Below are positions 1 to 6,910 of a DNA stretch of 16,302 bases, piece after piece (the first letter of the stretch is position 1; the number at the start of each line of letters is the position of its first letter). This stretch comes from CAYYMH01 sp964472785 (GTDB lineage: Bacteria; Zhuqueibacterota; Zhuqueibacteria; Thermofontimicrobiales; Thermofontimicrobiaceae). The stretch covers positions 1 to 16,302 of the forward strand of contig CAYYMH010000076.1 in the NCBI GenBank assembly GCA_964472785.1. The letters are read 5' to 3'. Position numbers and translations under genes: made by a program. The notes beneath the pieces were generated by a model. The model was given only the letters and a program-made list of their open reading frames with translations. It was not told the DNA's origin and searched no databases.

Positions 1-219
1 TAAGGTCAAAATTAATGACATATTTTTATTGCACCTTTAGGTGCGCTGGGATATTTATCACTTCACAACAATGGTTTTAATTTTTTGTTTGGTTAGGAAA
101 AATTATGGTGCACACAAAATTAATTTGACATAACAGAATCTTTTTTTGCTTTATATCATCTATAACTTTTTGAACTATTCTTTCTGTATTCAGTTTATAA
201 AAATCAAAAGGGAAAAAAA

Positions 220-429
220 TTGAAACCAATTCTTAAAGTAGTAATTGTTGTTTTAGGCGCGACCGGGGGATATTTATATTACCATTTCATTGGTTGTGCA
301 TCAGGAACTTGTCCGATTACCAGCAATCCATGGATTAGCACGTTTTATGGCGCCCTTATCGGATTTATTCTGGTTCTTGGAAGGAAAAATAAACGAAAAT
401 CTGCTGAAAAAACCGAAGGGACTAATTGA
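220..429 (+). CDS. DUF6132 family small membrane protein
   Basis: A 69-residue protein with two predicted membrane segments (about residues 4-24 and 41-54) joined by a short conserved loop with Cys26 and Cys31 in the context GCASGTCPITSNP, which I recognise as the DUF6132 signature. The C-terminal tail (55-69) is basic and polar, so by the positive-inside rule it is probably cytoplasmic. The function of this family is not known. The start is TTG at 220, preceded by a purine-rich AAAAGGG at 206-212; no ATG lies nearby in frame. The stop overlaps the ATG of the next small ORF by one base, so the two are translationally coupled. The neighbours (zinc ribbon, CHWC thioredoxin-fold lipoprotein) suggest a redox or metal-handling setting, and the two loop cysteines could take part; that is inference. 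Confidence 0.85.
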   Translation: MKPILKVVIVVLGATGGYLYYHFIGCASGTCPITSNPWISTFYGALIGFILVLGRKNKRKSAEKTEGTN

Positions 430-608
430 TGGAAATAATTGAAATACTCATATTTATCATCGCTTATATTGTTATAATGAGATATATTTTACCAAAATTA
501 GGTTTAAATACCTGAATGTCTCAAACCTGTCGCCTTCCGGAGGAAGGTAATATGAAATCAAAAAAGTCAAAAACTGAAACAAATGAAACGAAAGACGGAG
601 GAAATTAA
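429..608 (+). CDS. Candidate small membrane selenoprotein (in-frame TGA at 513-515)
   Basis: Read with TGA as stop, this is a 28-residue membrane peptide (429-515). Read through as selenocysteine, it is a 59-residue protein ending at TAA 606-608. Residues 2-21 form a hydrophobic helix; then comes LPKLGLNT, Sec29, MSQTC (Cys34) and a Lys/Glu/Thr-rich hydrophilic tail. The start is well supported: AAGGG at 416-420 lies 8 nt upstream, and ATG overlaps the stop of the DUF6132 gene. A hairpin downstream of the TGA has the geometry of a bacterial SECIS (listed separately). The tail ends in GGAGGA, which then serves as ribosome binding site for the FmdB gene at 615, so the frame fills the gap between genes with almost no slack. 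A redox-active Sec/Cys pair fits the adjacent thioredoxin-fold gene. The alternative is a 28-aa peptide followed by an unrelated 18-aa ORF at 552. No sel genes are in the window to confirm Sec use. Confidence 0.55.
533..547 (+). promoter_or_regulatory. Candidate bacterial SECIS hairpin
   Basis: The hairpin pairs CCTTCC (533-538) with GGAAGG (542-547) around a GGA apical loop (539-541); a G-U pair (532/548) can extend it. The loop begins 23 nt after the TGA at 513-515. Known bacterial SECIS elements lie within the coding region immediately after UGA, with a short apical loop carrying a G in its first two positions roughly 16-37 nt downstream; this one meets both conditions. The same bases contain GGAGG (539-543), which could act as a Shine-Dalgarno sequence for ATG 552, so an alternative reading exists. 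Confidence 0.5.
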
Positions 609-614
609 GAAACC

Positions 615-818
615 ATGCCAATTTATGAATACCGCTGTGTGAAATGTAAAAACAAATTTGAAGTATTTCAAAGTGTTGGAGCGACAAATGAATCCGTGGT
701 TTGTCCCAATTGTAACGAACCAAAACCGGAACGCGTGTTTTCGGTTTTCGGATCAACCGGAAAAAATCAAAGCGATGCGGCTTCCGGAGGTTGTTCATCT
801 TCCAGTCCGTTTACTTGA
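615..818 (+). CDS. FmdB-type zinc ribbon protein
   Basis: A 67-residue protein opening with MPIYEYRC, the hallmark of the FmdB/CxxC_CxxC_SSSS putative regulatory protein family. Two knuckles, Cys8-x2-Cys11 and Cys30-x2-Cys33, are spaced to bind one zinc ion. The tail ends in a Gly/Ser-rich stretch with Cys60 (GGCSSSS), as often seen in the family. Family members are called regulatory by association with the fmd locus of methylotrophs, but the molecular role is unproven. ATG at 615 is preceded by GGAGGA at 597-602, inside the end of the previous frame, with a rather long 12-nt spacer. Gene order places it in an operon with the DUF6132 protein, the candidate selenoprotein and the thioredoxin-fold lipoprotein. 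Confidence 0.88.
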   Translation: MPIYEYRCVKCKNKFEVFQSVGATNESVVCPNCNEPKPERVFSVFGSTGKNQSDAASGGCSSSSPFT

Positions 819-881
819 GGTTAAAAAAAGAAGAAAGCAGTTGGCTTTCACAAAGAAAATATTAAATCATAAGGAGTTGAG

Positions 882-1457
882 ATGAAAAAGTTACTCAATA
901 TTTCCCTGTTAATTATCTTATTGTTTACCATCGGCTGTTCCGATTCAAACAATGAATCTATAGCGCAAAGTAAAAATAATGAATCTGTTTCAAAAAATGC
1001 TGAACTAAAATGGTATAAATTTGATGAGGGTGTCGCAAAGGGTGTAAAGGAAAATAAATACATTCTTGTTGATTTTTATACGGATTGGTGTCACTGGTGC
1101 GAAGTGATGGACGAAAAAACATTCAATGATGAGAAAGTCGCTAATAAATTGAACGATAAATTCGTTACTATTCGAATCGATGCTGAAAGCCGAACAGAAA
1201 AAGCAAATTTCAAAGGTACAGAATACACGAATATGGAGTTGACTCGAGCTTTCAAAGTCACCGGATTTCCTTCAATTGCCTTTATCAGTCCGGAAAAAGA
1301 AATCATTACGGTCATTCCAGGATACATTCCGGCAGAACAATTCTATTACATTTTAGGCTATATTGAACAAGAATGCTTTAAACAAAAAATGTCGTTAGAG
1401 GAATATATCAAGATGAAGGGAGATTGCGACAGTCTGAAGACAAAAAAATCCTCGTAA
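882..1457 (+). CDS. Thioredoxin-fold lipoprotein with CHWC active site
   Basis: A 191-residue exported protein. Residues 1-18 form a lipoprotein signal peptide (MKKLLN, hydrophobic core, TIG) followed by Cys19, the likely lipidation site, and a Ser/Asn-rich linker to about 40. The thioredoxin-like domain spans about 42-170, with the motif TDWCHWCEVM giving the redox pair Cys70/Cys73 and the cis-proline loop GFPS (Pro130) facing it. The CHWC variant is typical of the Thioredoxin_7/DUF255-like group rather than classical CGPC thioredoxin. It should act as a thiol-disulfide oxidoreductase or reductant tethered to the periplasmic side of a membrane; the substrate is unknown. Two further cysteines sit near the C terminus (in EQECF and GDCDS). 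AAGGAG at 871-876 supports the ATG at 882. It is the last gene of its operon, before a strong terminator. Confidence 0.87.
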   Translation: MKKLLNISLLIILLFTIGCSDSNNESIAQSKNNESVSKNAELKWYKFDEGVAKGVKENKYILVDFYTDWCHWCEVMDEKTFNDEKVANKLNDKFVTIRIDAESRTEKANFKGTEYTNMELTRAFKVTGFPSIAFISPEKEIITVIPGYIPAEQFYYILGYIEQECFKQKMSLEEYIKMKGDCDSLKTKKSS

Positions 1458-1477
1458 TCAAATTTAAGCAAAAACTC

Positions 1478-1517
1478 AAAAAGGGATTGTCGGCAATATG
1501 CTACAGTCCCTTTTTTT
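1478..1517 (+). terminator. Rho-independent terminator of the left operon
   Basis: The left arm AAAAAGGGATTGT (1478-1490) pairs with ACAGTCCCTTTTT (1503-1515) with one G-U pair and a 12-nt loop, followed by further T residues. It lies 20 nt after the stop of the thioredoxin-fold lipoprotein gene and ends that operon. Confidence 0.85.
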
Positions 1518-1533
1518 ATGTCATTTTTTAGCC

Positions 1534-1631
1534 ACTGATGAACACGGATTTTCACAGACAGTTTATTTGACAAAATTACTTTTTAACTATGTTATTGATC
1601 AATTATTCAATTTTGATCCGTGTTCATCAGT
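1534..1631. repeat. Intergenic 16-bp perfect inverted repeat
   Basis: ACTGATGAACACGGAT (1534-1549) is exactly complementary to ATCCGTGTTCATCAGT (1616-1631), with a 66-nt AT-rich interior (1550-1615). The core resembles, from memory, the dispersed 'CACTGATTAACACGGATT' intergenic sequences found in many AT-rich genomes, so it may be a copy of a genome-wide repeat family. It has no coding content and no U-tract, so it does not look like a terminator. Confidence 0.6.
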
Positions 1632-1772
1632 ATAAATTCATGGCGGAAAGATTATTTTATTCATATATTCTCAAAAAATTCTTGCTTAATGATAATATTT
1701 TTTTAAATTATAGGTGTTTTGATGTAGTAATTTATTTATGATATTTGATGTAAAAACTTATGAGGATAGTCG
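1632..1772 (+). other. AT-rich leader upstream of the NagB/PIG-L gene
   Basis: The remaining part of the 315-nt intergenic stretch is very AT-rich and holds no ORF or structured RNA that I can recognise. It must contain the promoter for the 785-aa gene, since a terminator lies upstream, but no match to a -35/-10 or TTG/TAnnTTTG pair is good enough to assign. GAGGA at 1762-1766 is the ribosome binding site of the following gene. Confidence 0.4.
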
Positions 1773-4130
1773 ATGAAAAGCAAAAGAAATTATGTTTATG
1801 AATCTGCAGTAGAAGAAACAGCGATTAACAATTCTGGCATGAAACCGATTTACGAACCGACCGAAAAAATCCCGGTTATTATGGTCGATAATTTTCCGGC
1901 ATTGGGTAAATTGACCGCAATCCGTTTTCTGGAATGGGTACAAAAAAATCCGAAAGGCGTTATCTCCCTCCCTACCGGGAAAACTCCCGAGCACTTTATT
2001 AGCTGGGTCAAATATTTTTTAAAGAATTGGGATAAAAAATCTGCCCGTGAAGATCTGAAAGCATGGGGTTTGACGGATACAAAATTTCCCTCGATGGACA
2101 ATCTGCATTTTGTGCAAATAGATGAATTTTATCCAATTAATCCGCTGCAGAATAATAGCTTTTATCATTACATCAATCGTTTTTACATCAAAGGTTTTGG
2201 GCTGGACAAAAAAAGGGCAATGCTCATAGACGCCTATCGTGTTGGCGTTCCCGAAGACATGGAAATGCATCAGGTTTTCCCGGACGATAAAGTGGATTTA
2301 AGTTTAAGAACACGGCAGGCAACCAATAAAGTAGAACGGATTCAGAAAAAGGTTATCGAAGAGGTGGACCAATATTGTACGGAATACGAAACTGCGATCC
2401 GAAACATGGGGGGGATTGGCTTCTTTTTAGGCGGCATCGGGCCGGACGGTCACATTGGATTCAATGTAAAAGGATCTGATCACTATTCAACCACACGGTT
2501 GACACCGACCAATTACGAAACACAAGCGGCTGCTGCTACAGACATGGGTGGGATTGAGGTCGCTCGCAACCGTTTAGTTATAACAATCGGGTTAAGCACT
2601 ATTACTTACAACAAAAATGGCGTCGCCATTATCATTGCCGCTGGTGAAGCAAAGGCGAAAATCGTTGCAGATTCCGTTGAACATGGGGAAACCAATATTT
2701 TCCCGGCAACTGTGCTGCAAAAATTACCCCGTTCCAGGTTTTATATCACCAAGGGCGCTTCCAAGCATTTGGTCGAACGGCGCCATTTTGAATTAGCGCA
2801 CAAACCGGAAGTTAATGATGTGGACATTCAGCGAATCGTTATCAATTTGGCGTTGATTAATAAAAAAACGATTAATGAGCTTACCAGTGATCATTTTAAT
2901 AAAAATAAAATGGGAAAAGAAATTCTCTCCAAGTCTCAAAAATCAGTTAGCGAATTGAAAAAATTAACCACAAATTCCATTCGAACAAAAATCGAAAACG
3001 GTACCGACGCAGTTCGCGGCGAAACATTTATGCACACAGCCCCGCACCATGATGATATTATGCTGGGATTTTGGCCTTACATGGTACATCTGGTTCGCGA
3101 CCCGAAAAACAAGCACTTTTTTAATTATATGACCAGCGGCTTTAATGCTGTCACCAACCGTTATGTTTTAGAATTACTTGAAAAATTGAAAGAGTTCATT
3201 GACCTGCCAATTTTCAATCGGTTGCTCGATGAGAATTATTTTGATCCGGATAATGAAATGGGTCGTAACCGGGATGTTTACCACTACCTTGACGGCGCAG
3301 CCGCTCACAGTCGAACGACTCGTGACGAAGCCGAATGCCGTCGGCTGTTAAGAAACCTGATATTCATCTTTGAAGAGGATAGTTCACATCATCTCAAAAA
3401 TCGCATTAATGAAATGATTAGCTATTTTCAAACCCAATATCCCGGGAAAAAGGATATTCATTTCATTCAACAACTCAAGGGAATGATTCGGGAATGGGAA
3501 GCGGATTTACTCTGGGCGTATTTGGGATTTAATTGTCAGAACGTCAAGCATCTGCGGCTCGGATTTTACAAAGGCGATATTTTCACCGAGGAACCGGAAT
3601 TCCAGCGGGATGTCACGCCAATTCTCAATTTGATCGAAACCATCAAGCCGACGGTAATTACCGTAGCATTGGATCCCGAAGGGAGCGGGCCTGATACGCA
3701 CTATAAAGTGCTGCAGGCAATTAGCGGCGCCCTTAAAGCCTATCGGGAAAAACATAATACGGATAATATGCAGATCTGGGGTTACCGAAACGTGTGGTTC
3801 CGTTTTCATCCGTCAGAAGCGACAACTTATGTACCGGTTTCATTAAATTCCTTTGCCAGTCTGGATCAGGCATTTCGGAATTGTTTCGGCTCGCAACGAA
3901 GCGCTTCATTTCCCAGTTATGAACTCGATGAGCCATTTTCCCGGTTAGCCCAGAAAATCATGGTGCAGCAATATCAGCAAATTAAAACGTGCATGGGCAG
4001 GGATTTCCTTTTTTCGAATCCGCATCCGCGATTACGTGCAGCCAGAGGATTCAATTTTCTTAAAAAAATGTCTGTAGATGAATTCTTCGAACATTCGATG
4101 GAATTGAAAAAATCAACTGAAAATAAGTAA
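1773..4130 (+). CDS. Glucosamine-6-phosphate deaminase-like / PIG-L (LmbE) deacetylase-like fusion protein
   Basis: A 785-residue two-domain protein. The N-terminal part (about 33-350) is a NagB/6-phosphogluconolactonase-fold domain: SLPTGKTP (65-72) is the phosphate-binding loop, QIDEFYP carries the conserved acidic motif, and GGIGPDGHIGFN (Asp225, His227) is the active-site loop. The C-terminal part (about 415-760) resembles PIG-L/LmbE zinc deacetylases, with TAPHHDD (His425, Asp427, Asp428) and a later GPDTHY (His643) as likely metal ligands. The pairing of an amino-sugar deaminase with a de-N-acetylase matches the known 'glucosamine-6-phosphate deaminase-like' fusions of Bacteroidota and implies N-acetylglucosamine catabolism or remodelling. 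Oddities: loop Gly is replaced by Lys70, and the position of the E. coli catalytic Glu148 is Val232, so deaminase activity is uncertain. It is also longer than the ~650 residues I expect for such fusions. GAGGA 6 nt upstream supports the ATG. Confidence 0.85.
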   Translation: MKSKRNYVYESAVEETAINNSGMKPIYEPTEKIPVIMVDNFPALGKLTAIRFLEWVQKNPKGVISLPTGKTPEHFISWVKYFLKNWDKKSAREDLKAWGLTDTKFPSMDNLHFVQIDEFYPINPLQNNSFYHYINRFYIKGFGLDKKRAMLIDAYRVGVPEDMEMHQVFPDDKVDLSLRTRQATNKVERIQKKVIEEVDQYCTEYETAIRNMGGIGFFLGGIGPDGHIGFNVKGSDHYSTTRLTPTNYETQAAAATDMGGIEVARNRLVITIGLSTITYNKNGVAIIIAAGEAKAKIVADSVEHGETNIFPATVLQKLPRSRFYITKGASKHLVERRHFELAHKPEVNDVDIQRIVINLALINKKTINELTSDHFNKNKMGKEILSKSQKSVSELKKLTTNSIRTKIENGTDAVRGETFMHTAPHHDDIMLGFWPYMVHLVRDPKNKHFFNYMTSGFNAVTNRYVLELLEKLKEFIDLPIFNRLLDENYFDPDNEMGRNRDVYHYLDGAAAHSRTTRDEAECRRLLRNLIFIFEEDSSHHLKNRINEMISYFQTQYPGKKDIHFIQQLKGMIREWEADLLWAYLGFNCQNVKHLRLGFYKGDIFTEEPEFQRDVTPILNLIETIKPTVITVALDPEGSGPDTHYKVLQAISGALKAYREKHNTDNMQIWGYRNVWFRFHPSEATTYVPVSLNSFASLDQAFRNCFGSQRSASFPSYELDEPFSRLAQKIMVQQYQQIKTCMGRDFLFSNPHPRLRAARGFNFLKKMSVDEFFEHSMELKKSTENK

Positions 4131-4171
4131 AACCAAACCTAAAAAGCAGATAAAATAAAGCGAGGGAAAAA

Positions 4172-4495
4172 ATGAAATATTTAAAAGTACTCATCTCTTT
4201 GATCATGATTCTGATGATCATCAGTTGTGCGGCTCGTACACGAATTTCAGACATTCGGGAATCCCCGAAAAATTTTCACGATCAACCGGTCACGCTCACC
4301 GGGGTTGTCGATAACACAATTTCATTTCCGGTATTAAATATAGGCGTCTATCAAATTGACGATGGAACCGGAAAAATGTGGGTCAAACCAACAGGTGAAA
4401 TGCCGGCAAAGGGTGACCGAGTGTCCGTTACAGGCACCATAAAAGTAGGCTTGGTACTCTCTGGTCGTAGCTTCGGGGTGATTTTAGTTGAGTAA
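4172..4495 (+). CDS. Small lipoprotein with OB-fold-like domain
   Basis: A 107-residue protein with a lipoprotein signal: a hydrophobic stretch at 4-17 and MIISC, placing the lipidated cysteine at 19. Residues about 30-107 look like a single OB-fold beta barrel (VTLTGVVDNT..., YQIDDGTGKMWVKP, GDRVSVTGTIK), similar to the tRNA_anti-like/BOF type domains found in small periplasmic proteins. Such domains bind oligosaccharides, cations or nucleic acids, but no specific ligand can be named. GAGGG at 4162-4166 precedes the ATG. It lies 41 nt after the NagB/PIG-L fusion on the same strand with no terminator between, so the two are probably co-transcribed. Confidence 0.7.
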   Translation: MKYLKVLISLIMILMIISCAARTRISDIRESPKNFHDQPVTLTGVVDNTISFPVLNIGVYQIDDGTGKMWVKPTGEMPAKGDRVSVTGTIKVGLVLSGRSFGVILVE

Positions 4496-4646
4496 ATTAT
4501 TCTGCTATCTTATGCAGCGATTTTATGAGAACAGCATAATAGAAAGTTGATTAGGTGCTTCCCAAAAGGTAAATCAGCCCTGAAAGCTTTTTTATTTTTA
4601 AAGTTAACCGGAAAAATAATCAATCGGTCATTTGGATTATTTTTTA
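4496..4646. other. AT-rich intergenic region, no gene
   Basis: The left half of the 303-nt gap between the OB-fold lipoprotein and the polyprenyl synthase. It holds one imperfect hairpin (4505-4515 with 4534-4542, one bulge) lacking a U-tract. Apart from that I see no ORF of interest, no tRNA and no riboswitch. Confidence 0.4.
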
Positions 4647-4677
4647 TTGACTATAATCTTATTATTTATTATCTTTG
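4647..4677 (+). promoter_or_regulatory. Candidate Bacteroidota-type promoter for the polyprenyl synthase operon
   Basis: TTG at 4647-4649 (within TTGACT) is followed after exactly 20 nt by TATCTTTG (4670-4677), a full match to the TTG-N19-21-TAnnTTTG pattern of the primary sigma factor in Bacteroidota. It also works as a weaker sigma70 pair (TTGACT, 17 nt, TATCTT). Transcription would start near 4684 and leave a leader of about 115 nt before the GTG at 4799. Confidence 0.5.
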
Positions 4678-4798
4678 AGCTATTTATTTTTTACATTGAT
4701 AAAAAATCGACTTTTTGTATCGTCACATATTTGTAAATTAATCAAACCAGCATTAGAAAGACTATTCATCAAACAGGAGAATACGAAAGGCGATCTCA

Positions 4799-5767
4799 GT
4801 GCTTGAAAAAATTTGTCGACCGATTAAAAATGAATTAGATAAAATGGAAAACACATTTTCTTCGGTAATAGAAACAGATGTCCATTTAATTAAAGAAATC
4901 TTTGATTATATCGTTAAGAATAAAGGGAAACGGTTACGTCCGATACTATTATTCTTATGTTGTGGATTACGAGGTAAACCTACTGAAAAATCAATCAATG
5001 CCGCCATTATTGTCGAGCTGTTACATACAGCGACTTTGATTCATGATGATGTTGTTGATAACTCTCACCTACGACGCGGAAATCCGTCTATCAATTCAAT
5101 TTGGGAGAACAAAATTTCTGTACTAATCGGAGATTTTTTATTCGCCCATATTTTTAATAGTCTCGTCAAAATCAATGATACAAAATTAATTGAAATCATT
5201 TCTGATGTTACGTCTAAAATGAGTCAGGGTGAGCTGCTCCAGATGGAGAAAGCACAAGATTTTACCATGGACGAAGACACGTATATGCGCTTAATTTCAC
5301 ACAAGACGGCTTCATTATTGGCAGCGACATGTCAAATTGGCGCTATCACTTCAGATAATTATAATGAAAAGGATGAAGAAAAACTGCACGAATTTGGTCA
5401 AAGTGTAGGAATTGCATTTCAAATCAAGGATGATTTGTTAGACTATTATGGTGAGGAAAAAAATCTCGGCAAACCCATCGGTAAGGATTTAATCGAAAAT
5501 ATTATTACCCTTCCGATTTTGCACAGTTTGAAACAGGTAGATGAAAAACAACGCACCCAGATTTTAAACATATTAGAAAATAATCATGACAAAGAATTCG
5601 AGACAGTAATCAATTTTGTCAAAGCACATAATGGCATCACCTATGCTGAACAAAAAGCTGACTTTTACATTCAAAGAGCGTTAAACATACTTGACGACTT
5701 CCCTGCCTCCTCGTATAAAGATTCGCTGCTGTTGCTATCTGATTATATCACTTCGCGGGACAAATAA
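4799..5767 (+). CDS. Polyprenyl diphosphate synthase (trans-isoprenyl, long-chain type)
   Basis: A 322-residue all-helical prenyltransferase that extends an allylic diphosphate with isopentenyl diphosphate to make the isoprenoid tail of quinones or a related lipid. The GKRLRP motif near residue 40 binds IPP, the first aspartate-rich motif DDVVD is at 83-87 followed by LRRGNPSIN, and the second, KDDLLD (Asp211, Asp212, Asp215), completes the Mg2+-binding site. Length and motifs match the IspB/HepT-like group; chain length cannot be read with certainty. The start is GTG at 4799, with AAAGG at 4786-4790 giving an 8-nt spacer. The gene abuts the downstream apbE-like gene with no gap, which suggests a shared respiratory role (menaquinone tail plus flavoprotein maturation). 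Confidence 0.88.
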   Translation: MLEKICRPIKNELDKMENTFSSVIETDVHLIKEIFDYIVKNKGKRLRPILLFLCCGLRGKPTEKSINAAIIVELLHTATLIHDDVVDNSHLRRGNPSINSIWENKISVLIGDFLFAHIFNSLVKINDTKLIEIISDVTSKMSQGELLQMEKAQDFTMDEDTYMRLISHKTASLLAATCQIGAITSDNYNEKDEEKLHEFGQSVGIAFQIKDDLLDYYGEEKNLGKPIGKDLIENIITLPILHSLKQVDEKQRTQILNILENNHDKEFETVINFVKAHNGITYAEQKADFYIQRALNILDDFPASSYKDSLLLLSDYITSRDK

Positions 5768-6784
5768 ATGATAAATAAGTATTTAATGTTCTTATTAGTG
5801 ATCGTTTTGGGAATTAAATGTCGCACTGAGCAGCCCATCCGCTCAGTTGAGCAAACGCAAATTCTGATGGATACTTTTATCCAAATTGTCGTTTATGACC
5901 AACATAAACCGGAACAAGAAATTCATCAAATTATTGATGCGGCTTTTGAAAAAATTGAAAAAATTGATCAGATCACCAATATTTATAATGATTCCAGTAA
6001 AATTTCTTTAGTTAATCAAAGAGCAGGGAGCGATTTTGTCAGAATTAATCCAACGCTGAAACACCTTCTTGAAAAGAGTATTGATATTTCACAAAAAACA
6101 AATGGTGCGTTCGATAATACTGTCGGTCTATTAAAAAATTTATGGGGATTTCACTCGGACACGAATTTTATTCCTCACCCTGATAGCATCAAAAAATATT
6201 TGGAATTTGTTGATTATCGTCTGATCGAATTAAATGAGAATACATTGCGTTTTCGAAAAGCAGGCTTAAAGGTCGATTTAGGCGGAATTGCAAAAGGATA
6301 TGCCATTGATGAAGCGGTCGAAGTATTAAAATTATATAATGTGAAAGATGCGATGATAAATGCAGGTGGTGATTTAAGGGCTTTTTGTAGTGCGCTCACC
6401 AAAGGAAAAAGAAAAATTTGGATCAAGCATCCTCGCAAAATTGATCAAGCCAAACTTTTTGGTTATTTCAAAATGGATGAAGGAAGTGTGGCAACATCGG
6501 GAGATTACGAGCGATTTTTTATCGAGGATGGTGTAAGATATCATCATATTCTACATCCAAAAACCGGATATCCTGCGCGAGAATGCGTCAGTGTCACTGT
6601 TCAAGCGGAGAATGCTGAGCTGGCAGATGCATTAGCCACAGCCCTTTTTGTAATGGGACCTGAAGATGGCATGAATTTTGTGGAAAGTCAAAAAAACGTT
6701 GAAGCCATTATTCTTTTTGAAGAAAACAATCAGTTAAACTGGATCGCCTCGAAAAAACTTGAAAACAAATTTGTAAAAAATTGA
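5768..6784 (+). CDS. apbE: FAD:protein FMN transferase (ApbE family)
   Basis: A 338-residue exported flavin transferase, which attaches FMN covalently to Thr/Ser of target proteins such as Rnf/Nqr subunits, outside the cytoplasm. Visible family motifs: MDTF near residue 35, the FAD-binding KVDLGGIAKGYAID (Asp170-Gly177), NAGGDLRA (198-205), the SGDYERF loop, HHILHPKTGYP (259-269) and DALATA (Asp287, Thr291) with the Mg2+ ligands. The N terminus is a hydrophobic signal ending LGIKC18; Lys at -1 is unusual for a lipobox, so lipidation at Cys18 is likely but not certain. ATG follows directly after the stop of the polyprenyl synthase gene, so translation is coupled. No Rnf or Nqr subunit is in the window to name its target. 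Confidence 0.92.
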   Translation: MINKYLMFLLVIVLGIKCRTEQPIRSVEQTQILMDTFIQIVVYDQHKPEQEIHQIIDAAFEKIEKIDQITNIYNDSSKISLVNQRAGSDFVRINPTLKHLLEKSIDISQKTNGAFDNTVGLLKNLWGFHSDTNFIPHPDSIKKYLEFVDYRLIELNENTLRFRKAGLKVDLGGIAKGYAIDEAVEVLKLYNVKDAMINAGGDLRAFCSALTKGKRKIWIKHPRKIDQAKLFGYFKMDEGSVATSGDYERFFIEDGVRYHHILHPKTGYPARECVSVTVQAENAELADALATALFVMGPEDGMNFVESQKNVEAIILFEENNQLNWIASKKLENKFVKN

Positions 6785-6910
6785 AAATTATCTATTCATT
6801 TTTTCGCGATTCGAGCACACAAGCGGTAGTAACTTTTAAACAATGATCATAAACTGATACTTGATCAATTTCTAACAATACATTGCACAACATCATAGGA
6901 GACTCCAACC
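6785..6910 (+). other. Short intergenic region before the UXS gene
   Basis: 126 nt of AT-rich sequence with no clear terminator for apbE and no promoter I can assign confidently. ATAGGAG at 6895-6901 is the ribosome binding site of the next gene. Confidence 0.35.

Noticed and set aside
31..44. Hairpin GCACC-TTTA-GGTGC near the left edge
   Set aside because: Only five base pairs, no U-tract and no known context; the 1-219 stretch otherwise shows no gene, only an AT-rich leader.
125..157. TTGACA at 125-130 with TATATC at 152-157 as a sigma70 promoter for the DUF6132 operon
   Set aside because: The 21-nt spacer is too long and no TAnnTTTG match follows; in such AT-rich DNA the match is weak.
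552..608. An 18-codon ORF (ATG 552) with GGAGG eight bases upstream
   Set aside because: It could be a tiny gene, but it is in frame with the TGA-containing ORF, is low-complexity Lys/Glu/Thr, and makes more sense as the tail of the candidate selenoprotein. Kept as the main alternative explanation.
472..798. Antisense ORF of 108 codons opposite the small ORF and FmdB gene
   Set aside because: It is a shadow of + strand genes with clear family matches; its translation has no recognisable domain and no ribosome binding site.
4505..4542. Imperfect hairpin after the OB-fold lipoprotein gene
   Set aside because: It has a bulge, a large loop and no T-run, so it is not a convincing terminator or RNA element.
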